Positions 11,560 to 22,700 of a stretch of DNA of 64,000 nucleotides are shown piece by piece (position 1 is the stretch's first letter; each line of letters opens with the position of its first letter). Both the position numbers and the translations under genes were made by a program. The DNA is from Moniliella sp. 'wahieum'. Its lineage: Eukaryota; Basidiomycota; Moniliellomycetes; Moniliellales; Moniliellaceae. The notes below the pieces were generated by a model. It saw nothing but the letters and a program-made list of their open reading frames with translations, was not told where the DNA came from and did not search any database. The stretch covers positions 62,001 through 126,000 of the forward strand of contig RSEE01000002.1 in NCBI GenBank assembly GCA_003971905.1. The letters are read 5' to 3'.

Positions 11560-11790
11560 TTCAGCAAAACATCTTGCTCGCCGTCGTGGTGTGGCATAGT
11601 GTCCTCGGGTCGTCATACCCAAAGGGAAGAACTAATGTTCATAACCTTAAGGTGCTTGGCGTTATTGGCGCATTCTGCTTGTTCCAACGCAGCAATCGAA
11701 GCAGCCCCTGCCTGAGGTCTTCCGGCGTTCCCAAGGCGCTTTTGTGGGGCTCTGTGCACCACCCTCCGGTACGCAGACGTGCCGTAATGA
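11560..11790 (+). repeat. Diverged dispersed repeat, copy 1 (partner at 31855-32060)
   Basis: The two copies share blocks such as GTGGCATAGT, TTCTGCTNGTTCCA and CCGGCGTTCC in the same order and orientation, at roughly 70 per cent identity by eye. The copies are direct although the GH1 blocks beside them are inverted. Confidence 0.55.
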
Positions 11791-12011
11791 AACAGCCAGG
11801 GGGTTTGCAATGTCTGACCTATAAAAGCACGTGCAGCAGCGCCGCCAGAGGCCCGCTAGGGTAACGCCGGTAACGCTTCATCTTAATTTTTAGGTGATTT
11901 TAGGTGATACAGGAAGGTGATGGAACGGTGGGCCGATGGTTACCCGGTTCGGTCGCTCAGCACGGCCGGTAAACATGGGAATTGGTGGACAATGGCACGG
12001 TGGCCCGCTAG

Positions 12012-12016
12012 TGATA
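12012..12016 (-). other. Empty insertion site matching LTR element B
   Basis: In the GH1 sense this reads GTAATATCACTAGC uninterrupted. Arm B has GTAATATCA, then the element, then TATCACTAGC. Arm A therefore keeps the pre-insertion sequence. Confidence 0.9.
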
Positions 12017-12225
12017 TTACCGAGGCTGAACATTCAATGAAAGGGGGCCAAAGGCAGTAAGGAAAACGAAAGAAAGGCAGGGGAAACGAAGTGAGGCGGG
12101 GCGAAGCTTCTTCGAAGGTGCACACAGGGGGGACAGGGAGGAGAAAACAGGGGAGGGACCACATCATGGAGGAGAGGTGAAAGGGATCATCCATCATCCA
12201 TGGACCGGATCCACATCCGACTCGT

Positions 12226-14177
12226 TCAGCGCAAGTGCTTTTTGAAAAGTCACGGACAAAGTAAGCTGATCCGAGGTAGGTGCGGGGCAAGGTAGGTTGT
12301 TTATAGTCGACGGATTGGACGCCGAACCGAGGCTGCTTGCCTACCTCCCATTCGACGTTGCTGGTGGCGGACCAGAGCCAGGCGCCGACAATCTTGATCC
12401 CGTCGGTATGAATGGACTCAAGGATTTGGAGGAGGTAGCTGCGGTAGTACAGTTGTCGGCCCGTGTCCATGATCAGTTCCCAGTACGAGCTCTTTTGTGC
12501 TTCGTCCTTCTCCGCCCAGCCAAATTCGGTGATGATGATACCCTTGGGCGCGGGCCAGCGCTTGGCAATGTACTTCAAGTGCTCGCGGAACGCACCAGCC
12601 GTGTTGGCCAACCAGCTTGAACACGTCTCGTCCGGGTACGCCGTCGTGAGGGGCCACCCGTCCGACATGGTCATCGGGCCATTGGAACACCAGGGCCAGT
12701 TGGGGTGGGCAATGTTACCGTAGCATGCACTTGCCTCCTTGGCGGGCATCGACTGGGTGATGCCACTCGAGTAGTAGTCCGTGCTGTACACGTCGGCCGA
12801 GCCTTGCGACGCCGCCGCTTGTCGGCCGCAGTGAGCGGCGGAAGCCACTTGGCAGGCACCTCACGCTTCACCACGGGGGGGTAATCGTGCGTGTTGGAGT
12901 GGATGGGATCGCTGTACAGACCCAGACCAAAGTCCATCCCTCGCTCCACCGCTGCCTTGTCCGCATCGCTATTCGGGTCCCACGGCATGCTCAGCGCCCC
13001 GCTGTTTTTGTAGGAGAGCACTGCCTTCTTGGACACGGTCCATCGGTTTGGTACTTGCGGAACAGCTCGTTCATCCGTCCGTGGGCCTTGATCATGTACC
13101 CGGCGCATTTCCACTGCGTCGACTTGGGCGGGGACGCGTAGCCGTAGATGCCCTTCAAAGCGAGAAGGTACCGGTCCGTGCAGTGGACACTGGGCTCGTT
13201 GTGGGAAACCCAGTGCTAATGCCAGGGCAGCAGAGATGGACGGGTTACTCGTCAGCTTGATGATCTACTCACAGGTAGAAACGCAAGAGGGGGGGAAGAG
13301 AGGAGTGTGAAACATACCTGAACGCCCATGGGGCCCAAGGCCTTGAGCATCACATCCGCGTATTCGGCAAATGCGTCTACATAGGTGTGGTTCTGCTGGC
13401 CATTTTCGGAGATTTGAAGGTAGAGAGCAGGTCCCAGTGCTGCAGGGTAACTGCCGCCTGCATCCCGTTCTTGTGGATTTCGGTAACCAAGTCCTTGTAG
13501 AACTGTAGACCCTCTTGCGACACATACCCGCGTCCCAGCGGCATGACGCGGGACCAGGACACACTGAAAGAGTACAGCTTGGCGCCCATGGTGGCTACAC
13601 GCTTAATGTCGAGCGGGTACATGTAGCGGAAGTTGGTGGCCACGTCAAAGGTGTCGCCGTTGCGCATGTTGTTGGTGCGGTGGGCATACCAGTCCCAGAT
13701 CGAGGGTCCGCGGCCGTCGGCTTTGACTGCGCCCTCGACCTGCGCACTGGCCGATGCGTACCCCCACGAAAAGTGGGCGGGGAGGGTGACGTTGTCGCCG
13801 GCAAAGCCGAGCCCCAAGTCGTCCTGATAGGGACGGGGGTGATGGATTGGGGCATCATCTCGTAGTCGCTTGGCTAAAGTTACGGTACACATACTGGATC
13901 TTGGCATACTCGACCGGCTTGTACCGCTCGATCTCGGACCAGAGGAACTTGACTCGGCCCTGGACGGCAGCAGGGTTGTTGAAGTCGATGGGCTCGCCGC
14001 CGGGAGGGACGTGGCCGCCAGCCTTGACATTGGGGTTGCCAGAGGTGGCGGCGGAGGCGTGAGGGGAGGGGTGGGGCTTTTTTTGGAATGGTGAGCGGAT
14101 GCGGCAGCGGCAGGGGCAGGCGCAACCAGTGCGATGACCGCCAGGCCGGCCGCCCAGGCGGAGCACAGAAGACGCAT
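12226..14177 (-). CDS. Secreted GH1 beta-glucosidase-like protein, copy A
   Basis: GH1 enzymes hydrolyse beta-glucosides by a retaining mechanism with two glutamates. The start at 14177 gives a signal peptide (MRLLCSAWAAGLAVIALVAP, then APAAAASA). Further features are the substrate-pocket strand HFSWGYASASAQVEGA, the WSRVMP block, TLQHWD, the acid/base motif NEP (SHNEPSVH at the start of exon 2) and the nucleophile motif ITEFGW (usual form TENG). The C-terminal WLWSATSNVEWEVG matches the family's SLLDNFEW block. One intron (13216-13317, GTATGT/TTAG) is shared exactly with copy B. Frame changes near 13410, 13045, 12820 and 12245 lie in homopolymers and are at different places from those in copy B, which favours sequence error. 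About 610 residues. Confidence 0.88.
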
Positions 14178-14239
14178 GGGGGGGACGGCGGGGAGGGGAG
14201 GGCGACAAGAAGGGCACGGCGGGTGTATTGGGCGAGGGG

Positions 14240-14252
14240 GTCTGTATATATA
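14240..14252 (-). promoter_or_regulatory. TATA box of GH1 copy A
   Basis: TATATATA lies about 65 bp upstream of the start codon. The same box and spacing are present in copy B. Confidence 0.6.
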
Positions 14253-14848
14253 GCAGCAGCACACCCGCCCTGGACGCGCTCGGGCAGGCATGGATGGGGC
14301 GGATCAGCGGTCGATCCGACGTGGCTGCCGCCAGGGCAGGCCAGCGCACACAACAGGTGACGAGTGACTGCCATGCGTGTCGGTGGCCTCTGGATGGAGA
14401 AGTGCGGGGCAGCGGCCGGCACAGCAGCGCACAGCAGGGCTGCCCAGCCACGGCTGCAGCCCGCACACTGCCCCCGTCCCTGCCCTTGGTGGTGCCAGTC
14501 TTCAGATCAACGCGTCCAGCACTGCGGCCAAGTACGAAGTACTAAGCTCGCATCCATCGTCACACATCCCGGCCGCCCAAGCAGCCCTGCTCCCTGCGCC
14601 CGGCCTCCGCGCTGAGCCACCTCGCGCGGGCAGCATGAGCACATGTGGACTGCCCGACGCAAGGAAGTTTAAGCCGTTCAAGCAGGTTTGGTGCGTAACC
14701 GCCCCCAGTCCCCAGTACGCAGTACGCCAGTACTCGCCCCTTGACACGATCAAGGATCGTCAATCATTAATCACCAACCTCAGATCTGTACGGTCCCCGA
14801 CGGCAGCTCGGCTCGGTCCTGCAAGGGCGTGCTCTGGTGGTGGGGGGG

Positions 14849-14945
14849 AGTAACTAGCAACTAGCAAACTAGCAACAACTAGCAACTAGCAACTAGCAAC
14901 TAGCAACTAGCAACTAGCAACTAGCAACTAGCAACTAATAGCAAC
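14849..14945. repeat. Heptad array, about a dozen CTAGCAA units
   Basis: Mostly perfect CTAGCAA repeats, with a few units gaining or losing bases at both ends. It marks the outer edge of inverted arm A; a shorter, diverged counterpart (GTTGCTA/GTTACTA) lies at the outer edge of arm B. Confidence 0.95.
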
Positions 14946-14950
14946 CCGTA

Positions 14951-16302
14951 TGAAAACGAAAGAATCGGGCTGAGGGCAATGCCCCTGCAGGGCAATCGAT
15001 GGGTGTGAACGAGTAGGTTATCCCCGGGGATAGCTTAAACCGCGGTTGTCTGTTAACGCGTTAACACTTGAGACTGAGAAGTAGCTTGTACGCTACCAAA
15101 AGCCAAGGACGATTGCACTGTGCAGGGCGGAAACAGTCAGAGTATCGCTTCTTGTATGCTCCGGATGCTAGTCCGACGTGGCAGCAGGCAGAAGAGGAAG
15201 GAGGAGAACGAGGCGCGACGGTACCTATAATCCGGAGCATGCGAGTCGCGCAACACCGTAGCCACTGTTCGGCTTGCCAGCGACATGGCCCTTGTCGATC
15301 AAGCCACGCCAAGTGGTGTCACAATGACATGCCACAGGTCACCTGTCACCTGTCACATGTCACATGCCACCCTACCCCAACAGTATCCAGTATCGCACTC
15401 AGCACCTGGCCTTTGGCCCGATAGGGTTGGTGCGGCGGCAGCCGGCACGAGCTGCGCGAGTCCGAGCAGAGGCGGCGATTCTGAGACGGTGGCGATGCAT
15501 GGATCATCGATCATCAGCAACATCATCGCTCCAGCATCATCGACCATGTTTGGTAAGGACGTGGAGCGGACTGGGTGTGCCGGTTACATGGAAGTCTTTT
15601 TACGTATCCAAAGACAGGACGATCAGGAGCTCGGATCCTTTGCGCTTCTGCCCCCTCGACCCCCTCACGGTCGTGGGTGGAACCTTCTTGGTCGCAGCCA
15701 AAGTTCAGCCCACGTTATGTACCCTCGGGTGGACCACAGAGGCAGGAGAAAAAGGGAAGGATCGGCATCTGGTGTGATGCATGTGATCGCGCCTTCAGCA
15801 AGGGGCAGGGTCCCTGAAGTGCCTGAAGCGTGTGGAAGCGCGCCAGGGTTTGCCAGGGGTCCCGGTCCTGACCAATTCAAGTCAAGGATCTGGAGAAGGG
15901 TTGCAAAGGAACGTGGCACGGAGCGGCATGGAGGCAGTCTAGCCTCCGTCTGGATTCCCGTCTATAGTCAAATTACGGAAAGCAGAGCGTTGAACGTGTT
16001 GAACGCGCTGAACTCCAATGTGGAAAGGTGGCATGTGACATGTGACATGTGACATGGGACATGGGACATGTGATCGGGATCACCTGGTGGGGCAAGCTAA
16101 GCGGCTAAGCGCTAAGCTTAGCGCTATATAATAGCCGGAACTGGTAAGAAGCCGGTAGGTAAATCTGAAGGGGCCAGGAATACAGTAAGTATTTCCTGAT
16201 CAATATAGGCCTCTTCAAGCTTCATGAAAGAAGGATTGCTGGTATAGAGGTGGACAGAGGATCAGAAAACTGGTAGCAATTTAATCAGGGCAAGGTGATA
16301 CA
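14951..16302. other. Gene-free stretch with diverged duplications and heptad arrays
   Basis: No gene was recognised. About 15400-15640 recurs in direct orientation at about 26205-26450, and about 16074-16190 recurs inverted at about 25990-26105. Heptad arrays lie at 15341-15375 (CTGTCAC passing to ATGTCAC), 16036-16072 (ATGTGAC passing to ATGGGAC) and about 16097-16132 (GCTAAGC). Open frames here run through these repeats and look like chance. Confidence 0.6.
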
Positions 16303-16870
16303 ATGGTGTAACAGGCTGAACGTACCTGAACACGTGTCCCCTCAACGCATTCACACCGTAGTTATGATATCTCTTTTCCGCCAGGGCACGTTGGTGCCGT
16401 TCGGGGCGGGGGAGATGAAGAAGGTGGCAGGGCGTGTGGCCTACCCGTTGCGAAGAGACCGGCGGGAAGAGAGGTGCTGACCGGCACTTGCTACTTGTGC
16501 CCTATGGTCCCGGAGTCAATCGTCGTGCGGAGGCTGTGAGAGAGCGGGAGGCATGGCAAGCGGCGCGCCCACCGCGGGGCCAGCAGGAATACGAGCGCAG
16601 TCAAGCGGATGGGTCAGGTTCGGACCCTGATCCTGATTGGGTGTGGGTCTGACTTTGGACTTGGTCCCCAGTCTGAGCCACATGCCATTTGGCACGCAAG
16701 CCATCAGCGGCCGCACTGAAGACCGTCGATGGGAGCGGTCCCTTGAGCATCGCGATGAAGCACCTCGTTGGGGTCGTGGAGCAGATCGGAGTGAAATCGG
16801 TCCAGCTTGGCGTGAATTTCGTGCAACTGATCGGCACGGAACGAGTCGTGGCCTTGTGGACGGGATGTAA
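16303..16870 (-). pseudogene. Truncated duplicate of part of the Cep57-like gene
   Basis: This matches about 9849-10390 in the same orientation. A short frame still reads DSFRADQLHEIHAKLDRFHS, against DSFRADQLHEIQAKLDQLHS in the parent. Only an internal piece of the gene is present, with no start, no C-terminal cysteine block and several small indels. Homology stops abruptly near 16870. The fragment lies at the edge of the duplicated island and is presumably non-functional. Confidence 0.75.
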
Positions 16871-17996
16871 GGGGTCGTGCGGACATGTGATGTATAGCTA
16901 GCTAAGCGAAAGTGGGATGACGCGATGAGGGAGAAGGATTTCATCTAGTGCACCACACGACGTTGACAAAAATCCCGACTATCAGACAGGTGAGATCTGA
17001 GAGTGCATGGGCTGTTGGTTACAAGGAGGTATCCAAGTTCGGCGTCGTCTTGTTTTATCAGTCAAACCCCCGATGTGCGGGGGACAATTGATAAACGCTG
17101 TTGGTGTTGAGCCTCTTGGGCCTGGCCGTGACCGACGCTCGCGCCCTCATCACCGCCACTATTCAGGCCCTCCTCCCCTACCTCTACTTCCCGCCCACCC
17201 CACCCTGCTGCCCGCCGCTCCGCCATCCCCCCCTGCCCCACCACGGAGGCAAGCCCCGCGGACGCCGCCTTCTCCGGCAGCAGTACCACCTCATTCCTCC
17301 CGGACGTCATTGCCCCCAAACTGCCGCGCCGCCAATGCTGTTCCCCTTCCCGGTCCAAGCACGCCGCCGCTGTTGGCCTCGCCCCACGTCCTCCCTCCTT
17401 ACGGTCCGCCTCTTACTGCCCCTCTCAAAGGGCATGTCCCGCGGACGCTGCCAGCTCCGGCAGCCTCTCTTCCCCCCCATTTTCCCCCCAAATCGCGCCT
17501 CGGGATCTCGTTTCCCCTACCGCTGCCCCTATGGAGTCGGGGGTAAGCCATGCCGTTCATCTCGGCCACCGGGCGCGTTCCCCAAGTAAGCCACTGACGC
17601 CTTCGGTAGGCACCTCGGTGCCACTCCTCCCCCCTATTACCAAGGCGCAAAATTGCTTCGCCCCTTTGCCCCGCCAGCCCGCTGACCCGCTCGGTCGCTC
17701 CCCTGCTGTTCGGGATGTCATTGTTGCACGCGTCAAGTTATGGCATGAACGTGCCATGCATCTTCCCGTTCACAAGCTTCCGGGGCTCACCGCGGGGTCG
17801 TCCAGTGCAGCGAGGACAGAGCGTGGACGGGGCCCGTGTGACATCACAGTTGGTGTGTAGGCCCTGCTGGCTATATGGGAAGAAAAGAAAAAAAAAAAAG
17901 GCGAAGCGAGAGAACGCCAAACATGACTGTCTCTCGCAAAGGCTTACGGGGTCCTCATGTCTAGCACAGAACACGGATAAAGCGGAGTAGGAAAGG
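16871..17996. other. Proline-rich open frames of uncertain status, then intergenic DNA
   Basis: About 17007-17860 is C-rich on the plus strand and open in several frames, giving very Pro-rich translations with no family features. That pattern fits base composition rather than a gene, so no CDS is called. An A-rich run follows at about 17882-17900, just before the penta-EF-hand gene's 3' end. Confidence 0.4.
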
Positions 17997-18774
17997 TTAG
18001 GAACGATCTACTGACTCCGTGATGGTGCGGGTGAGGGGGCGACAGGGGAGGGACGTACAGGAATCCATATAATCCTTGTAGGACATGTATCCGTACCCTG
18101 TGCACTGTGGGTCAAACCGCTGAAAGCTTTCGGTCAAACTTTTGACCACGACGCATACGCGAATGAAGCGATCAAAGGTGAGGTCGGTTTGGGACTCGAT
18201 GCTAGCGTACTTAATCATGATCATGTGCAAGGTGGTCGGGTCAAGGTTGAAGCCAAAGTTGCGCAGTGCGATTCCCAGATCCATCTCATTGATCCGCCCG
18301 GACCCCGTGCGGTCGGCAATCCGAAACGCATCGGACCATTGGAGGATGTAGGTATAGAGGGCGGAGAACTCGTCGAGCGTGATGAGCCCCGTACGACGCA
18401 CGTCAAATTGGCGCAACAGCATCACAATCGTGTCGCGATCAAAGTGGGACCAATCGCCATTGATCAGCGCACGCTGCAGATCGTTCACGCCAATGGCGCC
18501 CTGATGCTGCTGGTCGACTGCGACAAAGTATTTCCTGGGAATAGAGGGGAAAGAAGGGGAGGGGGGAGAGGTCGATGGTCAGTACACAGCGAGCTCCTCG
18601 GTCTTAATCTGGAGATGCCACCCATCATTGCACTTGGGGTAAGAGGGACAGCCAGAGAGAAGATACGCACCAGGCAGTGGGGTTGACTCCTGCGGGGGGG
18701 GATGAGGGGAGGGGGATAGAAGAGCGGGGGGGGTAGCCCCCTGGGACGGTGTAGGACTGGGCAGAATAGTTCAT
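17997..18774 (-). CDS. Penta-EF-hand calcium-binding protein (ALG-2 / peflin type)
   Basis: PEF proteins are calcium sensors that act as adaptors in membrane traffic and cell death pathways. Exon 1 (18671-18774) encodes a short Pro/Gly/Tyr-rich N-terminus (MNYSAQSYTVPGGYPP). The intron at 18535-18670 splits the tryptophan codon of the conserved AWKYFVAVDQQHQGAI segment. Exon 2 shows successive EF-like units: VDQQHQGAIGVNDL, FDVRRTGLITLDEF, ADRTGSGRINEMDL, and the last, degenerate FDPQCTGYGYMSYKDY. Loop 1 lacks the usual acidic residues, so calcium binding there is doubtful. A GTACGT donor just after DYMDS may open a final small intron, giving a C-terminus DSLDRS; otherwise the frame reads on to the same stop. 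Confidence 0.88.
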
Positions 18775-19724
18775 TGGCGGTGGGGGCGGATGGGATCGGG
18801 GGGGCGGGAATGGGAGTGGGAGTCGGACGGGAAAATGCCAGGGGGCGATGGAGGGGAGGAGAGACGTGGTGCAGCAACAACCAACAGGGGGCACGGCAAA
18901 AAAGGGCAGTGCGGAAAGCAAACGAACAAGTGCGGATGGAGCTGCGCAGCTGACGTTTGACCCAGTCGCACCGCGAGTGTCAGTGTCTGCGCACGGGTGG
19001 GCAAGGCTGGAGGACGAGGTGCTAGGAAACGTGGGTCGTTGCTGCGTCCCAGGTCACATGGACGTTAGATCCGGTTGCATTGCTGAGGGGCCGCCCACCG
19101 GCCAGCGCGAGGCCATCGGGGCCGCCCAGCTGGTTTAATGAGTGGGCGGGCGCTTGTGGAGCAGGGTGGGCATGCCACATGTCGCCAGGGCAGATTTGAA
19201 TGCGCCAAAGTCCGACGCAGTGCGTCAGCGCGTCAGCAACTCAGCCGGAGCCGCCACCGCGCTGAGGCTCAGCCCTGCCCAGCCTACTGTCCGCATAATG
19301 TCAGATGTCAGCCGCTGAGGTCAGGCTAACAGCGAGGCTCACCAGGCGCGCCCGCGCCGGGCATCAATGCGCTGCGATGCTTCAGCCCTCGGCTTCGGCT
19401 TGCGGCATCCTGCCTGCCGTCGCTTCCACCGCTCCCGGCCGAGATGGCATGGTTCTAGTGCTCTTGGCAAGCGCCGTCATCGACCGACGAGCACACCCCG
19501 TGGTGTCCCAGTGCTCCCGAAACCCCCCTGAAGCTTCCCAAATTGTGCAAGAAAGGGGTAGAATGCAAACATTGAAGATGCGCTGCGTAGTGCTGCCCCC
19601 CCCCCCCCCCCGCTGATACGATGCTCTCTCTCGGGTTTTGGAGACCGACACTATGTAGCAATGCGCAGGACGCATCGGTAGAGTGTGCATTGTCGAGTAG
19701 ATAGCAGAAGGGACATGCCATGTG
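18775..19724. other. Intergenic region between PEF and IDP genes
   Basis: Upstream of the PEF gene is C/T-rich in its sense direction. A run of about 15 C lies at 19601-19615. No gene was recognised. Confidence 0.5.
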
Positions 19725-22700
19725 CTATGTCCCCATTGGCCGCTTACAGCTTTGCTCGGCCATCTTGGCCTGGAGCACCTTGGCAACGTGGTCGAGGAAG
19801 CCTTCGGTGGTCACATAGTCCTCCCGCACCATTGTCCTTGCCCTTCATGATGTACGCCAAGTCCTTTGTCACCACATGTAGGCCAGTCGTGTGGCCATGC
19901 ACAACTCCAGGCCATTCGTCCCGGTTGCCACTCAAGTCCTCCCTCTCTACATCCACTGGCAGGAGCTCATCCCAACCGAGTCTCCGGTTCCCTGGCCAGC
20001 GGGGGTGTTGACTGTGATCCTCTGGCTCCCAGTCGGTAGACCAGGTTCGCCTCGGTTCCATCGGCTTCCACGCTGACGTCCCTGCGTGTCACTGTCCCTG
20101 TGCCCTGCACTCTCCTGTGTGACTACTTCCCTGTGCCTAGTCCAGCCTCCTATATAGATGCCTCTGTACCCAGACCCAACTCTGGCTCCAATCCATCACC
20201 TTCTCCTCATCCTTCTGCCCGTCCGGCTCCCTAGGCCAACAGAGCTACAATCTGATCCCCCGGAAGGGGAGCGCTCTTCAAGCAAGCCCACCCCCAAGCC
20301 TACAAGCCCAAGCTAAGCCGCCAAGCCCACAAGACACACCCGTCCTCCCGCCCAACACACCACCGCCACAATCGGCACCTTACCGCCACAATCGGCATAC
20401 TACCGACCGCCAATCGGCATACTACCGCCACAATCGGCACACTCGTCCCCCACAGATGGGGCAATGATTTTTAGGGACAACACACGACGGAACAAAACGT
20501 GTCGGGTATCGTCAACGAGACGAAATTCCTCCAACGACAAAACGGCGCAGGCGAATCGCAGAAAGCGGGGGTGGCTGCTCATCAAGTGCCCCACCCACGG
20601 CTACACGCCCCGGATTGCCAATTCATCCGGGGCACCTGGGGAAAGGATGGGGGGGGTGGTCACCCAACTTCTTCCACTCCTTCTTTTTCAACAACAAAGA
20701 GAACCCAAACAGATCAAGACGGTTGACGCATAGCGCCCGTTCATTTCCCATGCCCAATGGACCCACTGGCACCAGGCATGCGGAACCAAACAACTACCAA
20801 CGCATCCAATTTTGATGCCAAACGACCTTGGACCGCATTTACTCCAAGTTTCCAATTTCTTTCACTACACCTATAACTGGTGCTTTTTACTTTTGCCCAC
20901 CAAATCGCTTCGGGGCGCAACCCCTACTACTTTTACTTCTAAGACTTCTACAAGCATCTGGCGGTCGCACAATACACCAACCACAAGCGCTCGGCTCGTT
21001 CAGGTGTCATCCTGGACAGCGGGGGTGTAGGCCAGTCGTGTGGCCATGCACAACTCCAGGCCATTCGTCCCGGTTGCCACTCAAGTCCTCCCCTCTCTAC
21101 ATCCACTGGCAGGAGCTCATCCCACAACCGATGTCTCCGGGTTCCCTGGCCAGCGGGGGTGTTGACTGTGATCCTCTGGCTCCCAGTCGGTAGACCAGGT
21201 TCGCCTCGGTTCCATCGGCTTCCACGCTGACGTCCCTGCGTGTCACTGTCCCTGTGCCCTGCACTCTCTCCTGTGTGACTCACTGTCCCTGTGCCTAGTC
21301 CAGCCTCCTATATAGATGCCTCTGTACCCAGACCCAACTCTGGCTCCAATCCATCACCTTCTCCTCATCCTTCTGCCCGTCCGGCTCCCTAGGCCAACAC
21401 CACATTGTCCTTATCGATCGTGTGGATGCAGGCGTCCTCCAACAGCTGCGCAAACTGCACCAGCTTCTCGTTGCCATCCAGCTGGCCTCGGAACTTGAGC
21501 CCACGCGTCCACGCGTAGATCGAGGCGACCGAGTTGGTCGACGTCTCCTTGCCCTGCTGGTGCAGGCGGTAGTGCCTCGTGACCGTGCCGTGCGCCGCCT
21601 CCGACTCCATGGTGCGTCCATCGGGTGTGATCAGCTCCGAGGTCATCATGCCCAGCGAGCCAAATCCCTGGGCCACAATGTCCGACAACACGTCCCCATC
21701 GTAGTTCTTGCACGCCCAGACAAACCCGCCGTGGCCCTTGATGGCCTGGGCAACCATGTCGTCAATCAGGCGGTGCTCGTACCAGAGCCCAAGCTTTTCA
21801 AACTCGGCCTTGTACTCGGCCTGGTAAATCGCTTCAAACGTGTCCTTAAACTTGCCATCGTACGCTTTGAGAATGGTGTTCTTGGTGGCCAGGTACAGCG
21901 GCATCTTTTTGCTCAATGCCATCTTGAACGATGCATGGGCGAATCCCTCAATCGACTCGGTCGTGTTGTACATGCTCATTGCGACACCGCCCTGTTCAGG
22001 TACTGGTATACCGGCCACACCTTCTTGGTCCCATCCGCTGCTTCAAACGTCATCGTCAACTTGCCCGGCCATCAATGACGGTATTGACACAACGGTACTG
22101 GTCGCCAAACGCATGACGGCCAATGCAAATGGGCTGTGTCCATCCGGGGACCGGTTTGGGAATCTTGTCCAACACAATCGGTTCGCGGAAGACGGTACCC
22201 GCGAGAATGTTGCGAATGGTGCCGTTGGGAAGCCACATTTTCTTTAGCCCAAACTCCTTTACCCGTGCCTCGTCGGGGTGATGGTGGCACACTTGACGCC
22301 CACAGCATACTTTTGATGGCATTCGCTGCATCAATGGTGATCTGGTCGTCGGGCATCACGCGAGGTGATGCTCAAGTCATAGTACTTGAGATCAATATCG
22401 AGGTACGGCAGGATCAGTTCCTCCTTGATCTTCTCCAGATGATCCGCTGCAGAAAAGGAAATCGCCCAGTCAGCTCCACCGCTTTCTCACTCAAGCGCAT
22501 TCCAACATGACGAGGGGGAGGGGGCAAACGCACATACCGTCATCTCGTCGCCATCCAGCTCAACCACAGGCTGGTCAACCTTGATCTTGGATACTGTCAT
22601 ATATATAGCCCCGCATCGTCAGGTTAGTCCGGCTGCGTGATAGGAAGCAAGGGGACACGGAAACGTACCGGCCGACGTTGAAGCCAAGGCGAAGGAGCCT

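Larger units (their letters stand above)
11179..12225. other. Intergenic region with repeat copies; no gene recognised
   Basis: It contains TATA-like boxes (about 11342-11349 and 11490-11496), a CT-rich stretch near 11500-11570, a diverged repeat copy (about 11560-11790) and, from about 11860 upward, the 3' flank of GH1 copy A that belongs to the inverted duplication. Short ORFs here show no family features. Confidence 0.5.
11860..14950 (-). repeat. Inverted duplication, arm A (GH1 gene with both flanks)
   Basis: The arm holds the GH1 gene, about 350 bp of its 3' flank and about 770 bp of upstream DNA including a CTAGCAA heptad array. Reverse complemented, it aligns with about 27400-31830 once the LTR element in that arm is set aside. 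Coding similarity is high; flanks are more diverged. Confidence 0.85.
19877..21399 (-). mobile_element. LTR element A, short non-coding (TRIM-like), inside IDP
   Basis: In its own sense it starts TGTTGG at 21399 and ends CTACA at 19877. Terminal direct repeats are about 374 and 365 bp, the internal region about 784 bp, and a 5-bp target duplication flanks it. No reverse transcriptase, integrase or other long coding frame is present, so it is a non-autonomous, TRIM-like element whose class (Ty1 or Ty3) cannot be told. The two repeats are very similar, and element B matches it closely, so it is young. Structurally it looks whole. Confidence 0.85.

Noticed and set aside
14849-14945. CTAGCAA array considered as a CRISPR or telomere-like repeat
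   Set aside because: The unit is only 7 bp without spacers, and the window shows no other telomeric signal such as TTAGGG runs.
15285-16052. 255-residue plus-strand ORF
   Set aside because: It runs through heptad arrays and the diverged duplication shared with 26 kb, where the frame is not kept.
17007-17589. Proline-rich plus-strand ORFs of 160-180 residues
   Set aside because: Several frames are open at once over a C-rich stretch, with no family features, intron signals or leader. Composition explains them.
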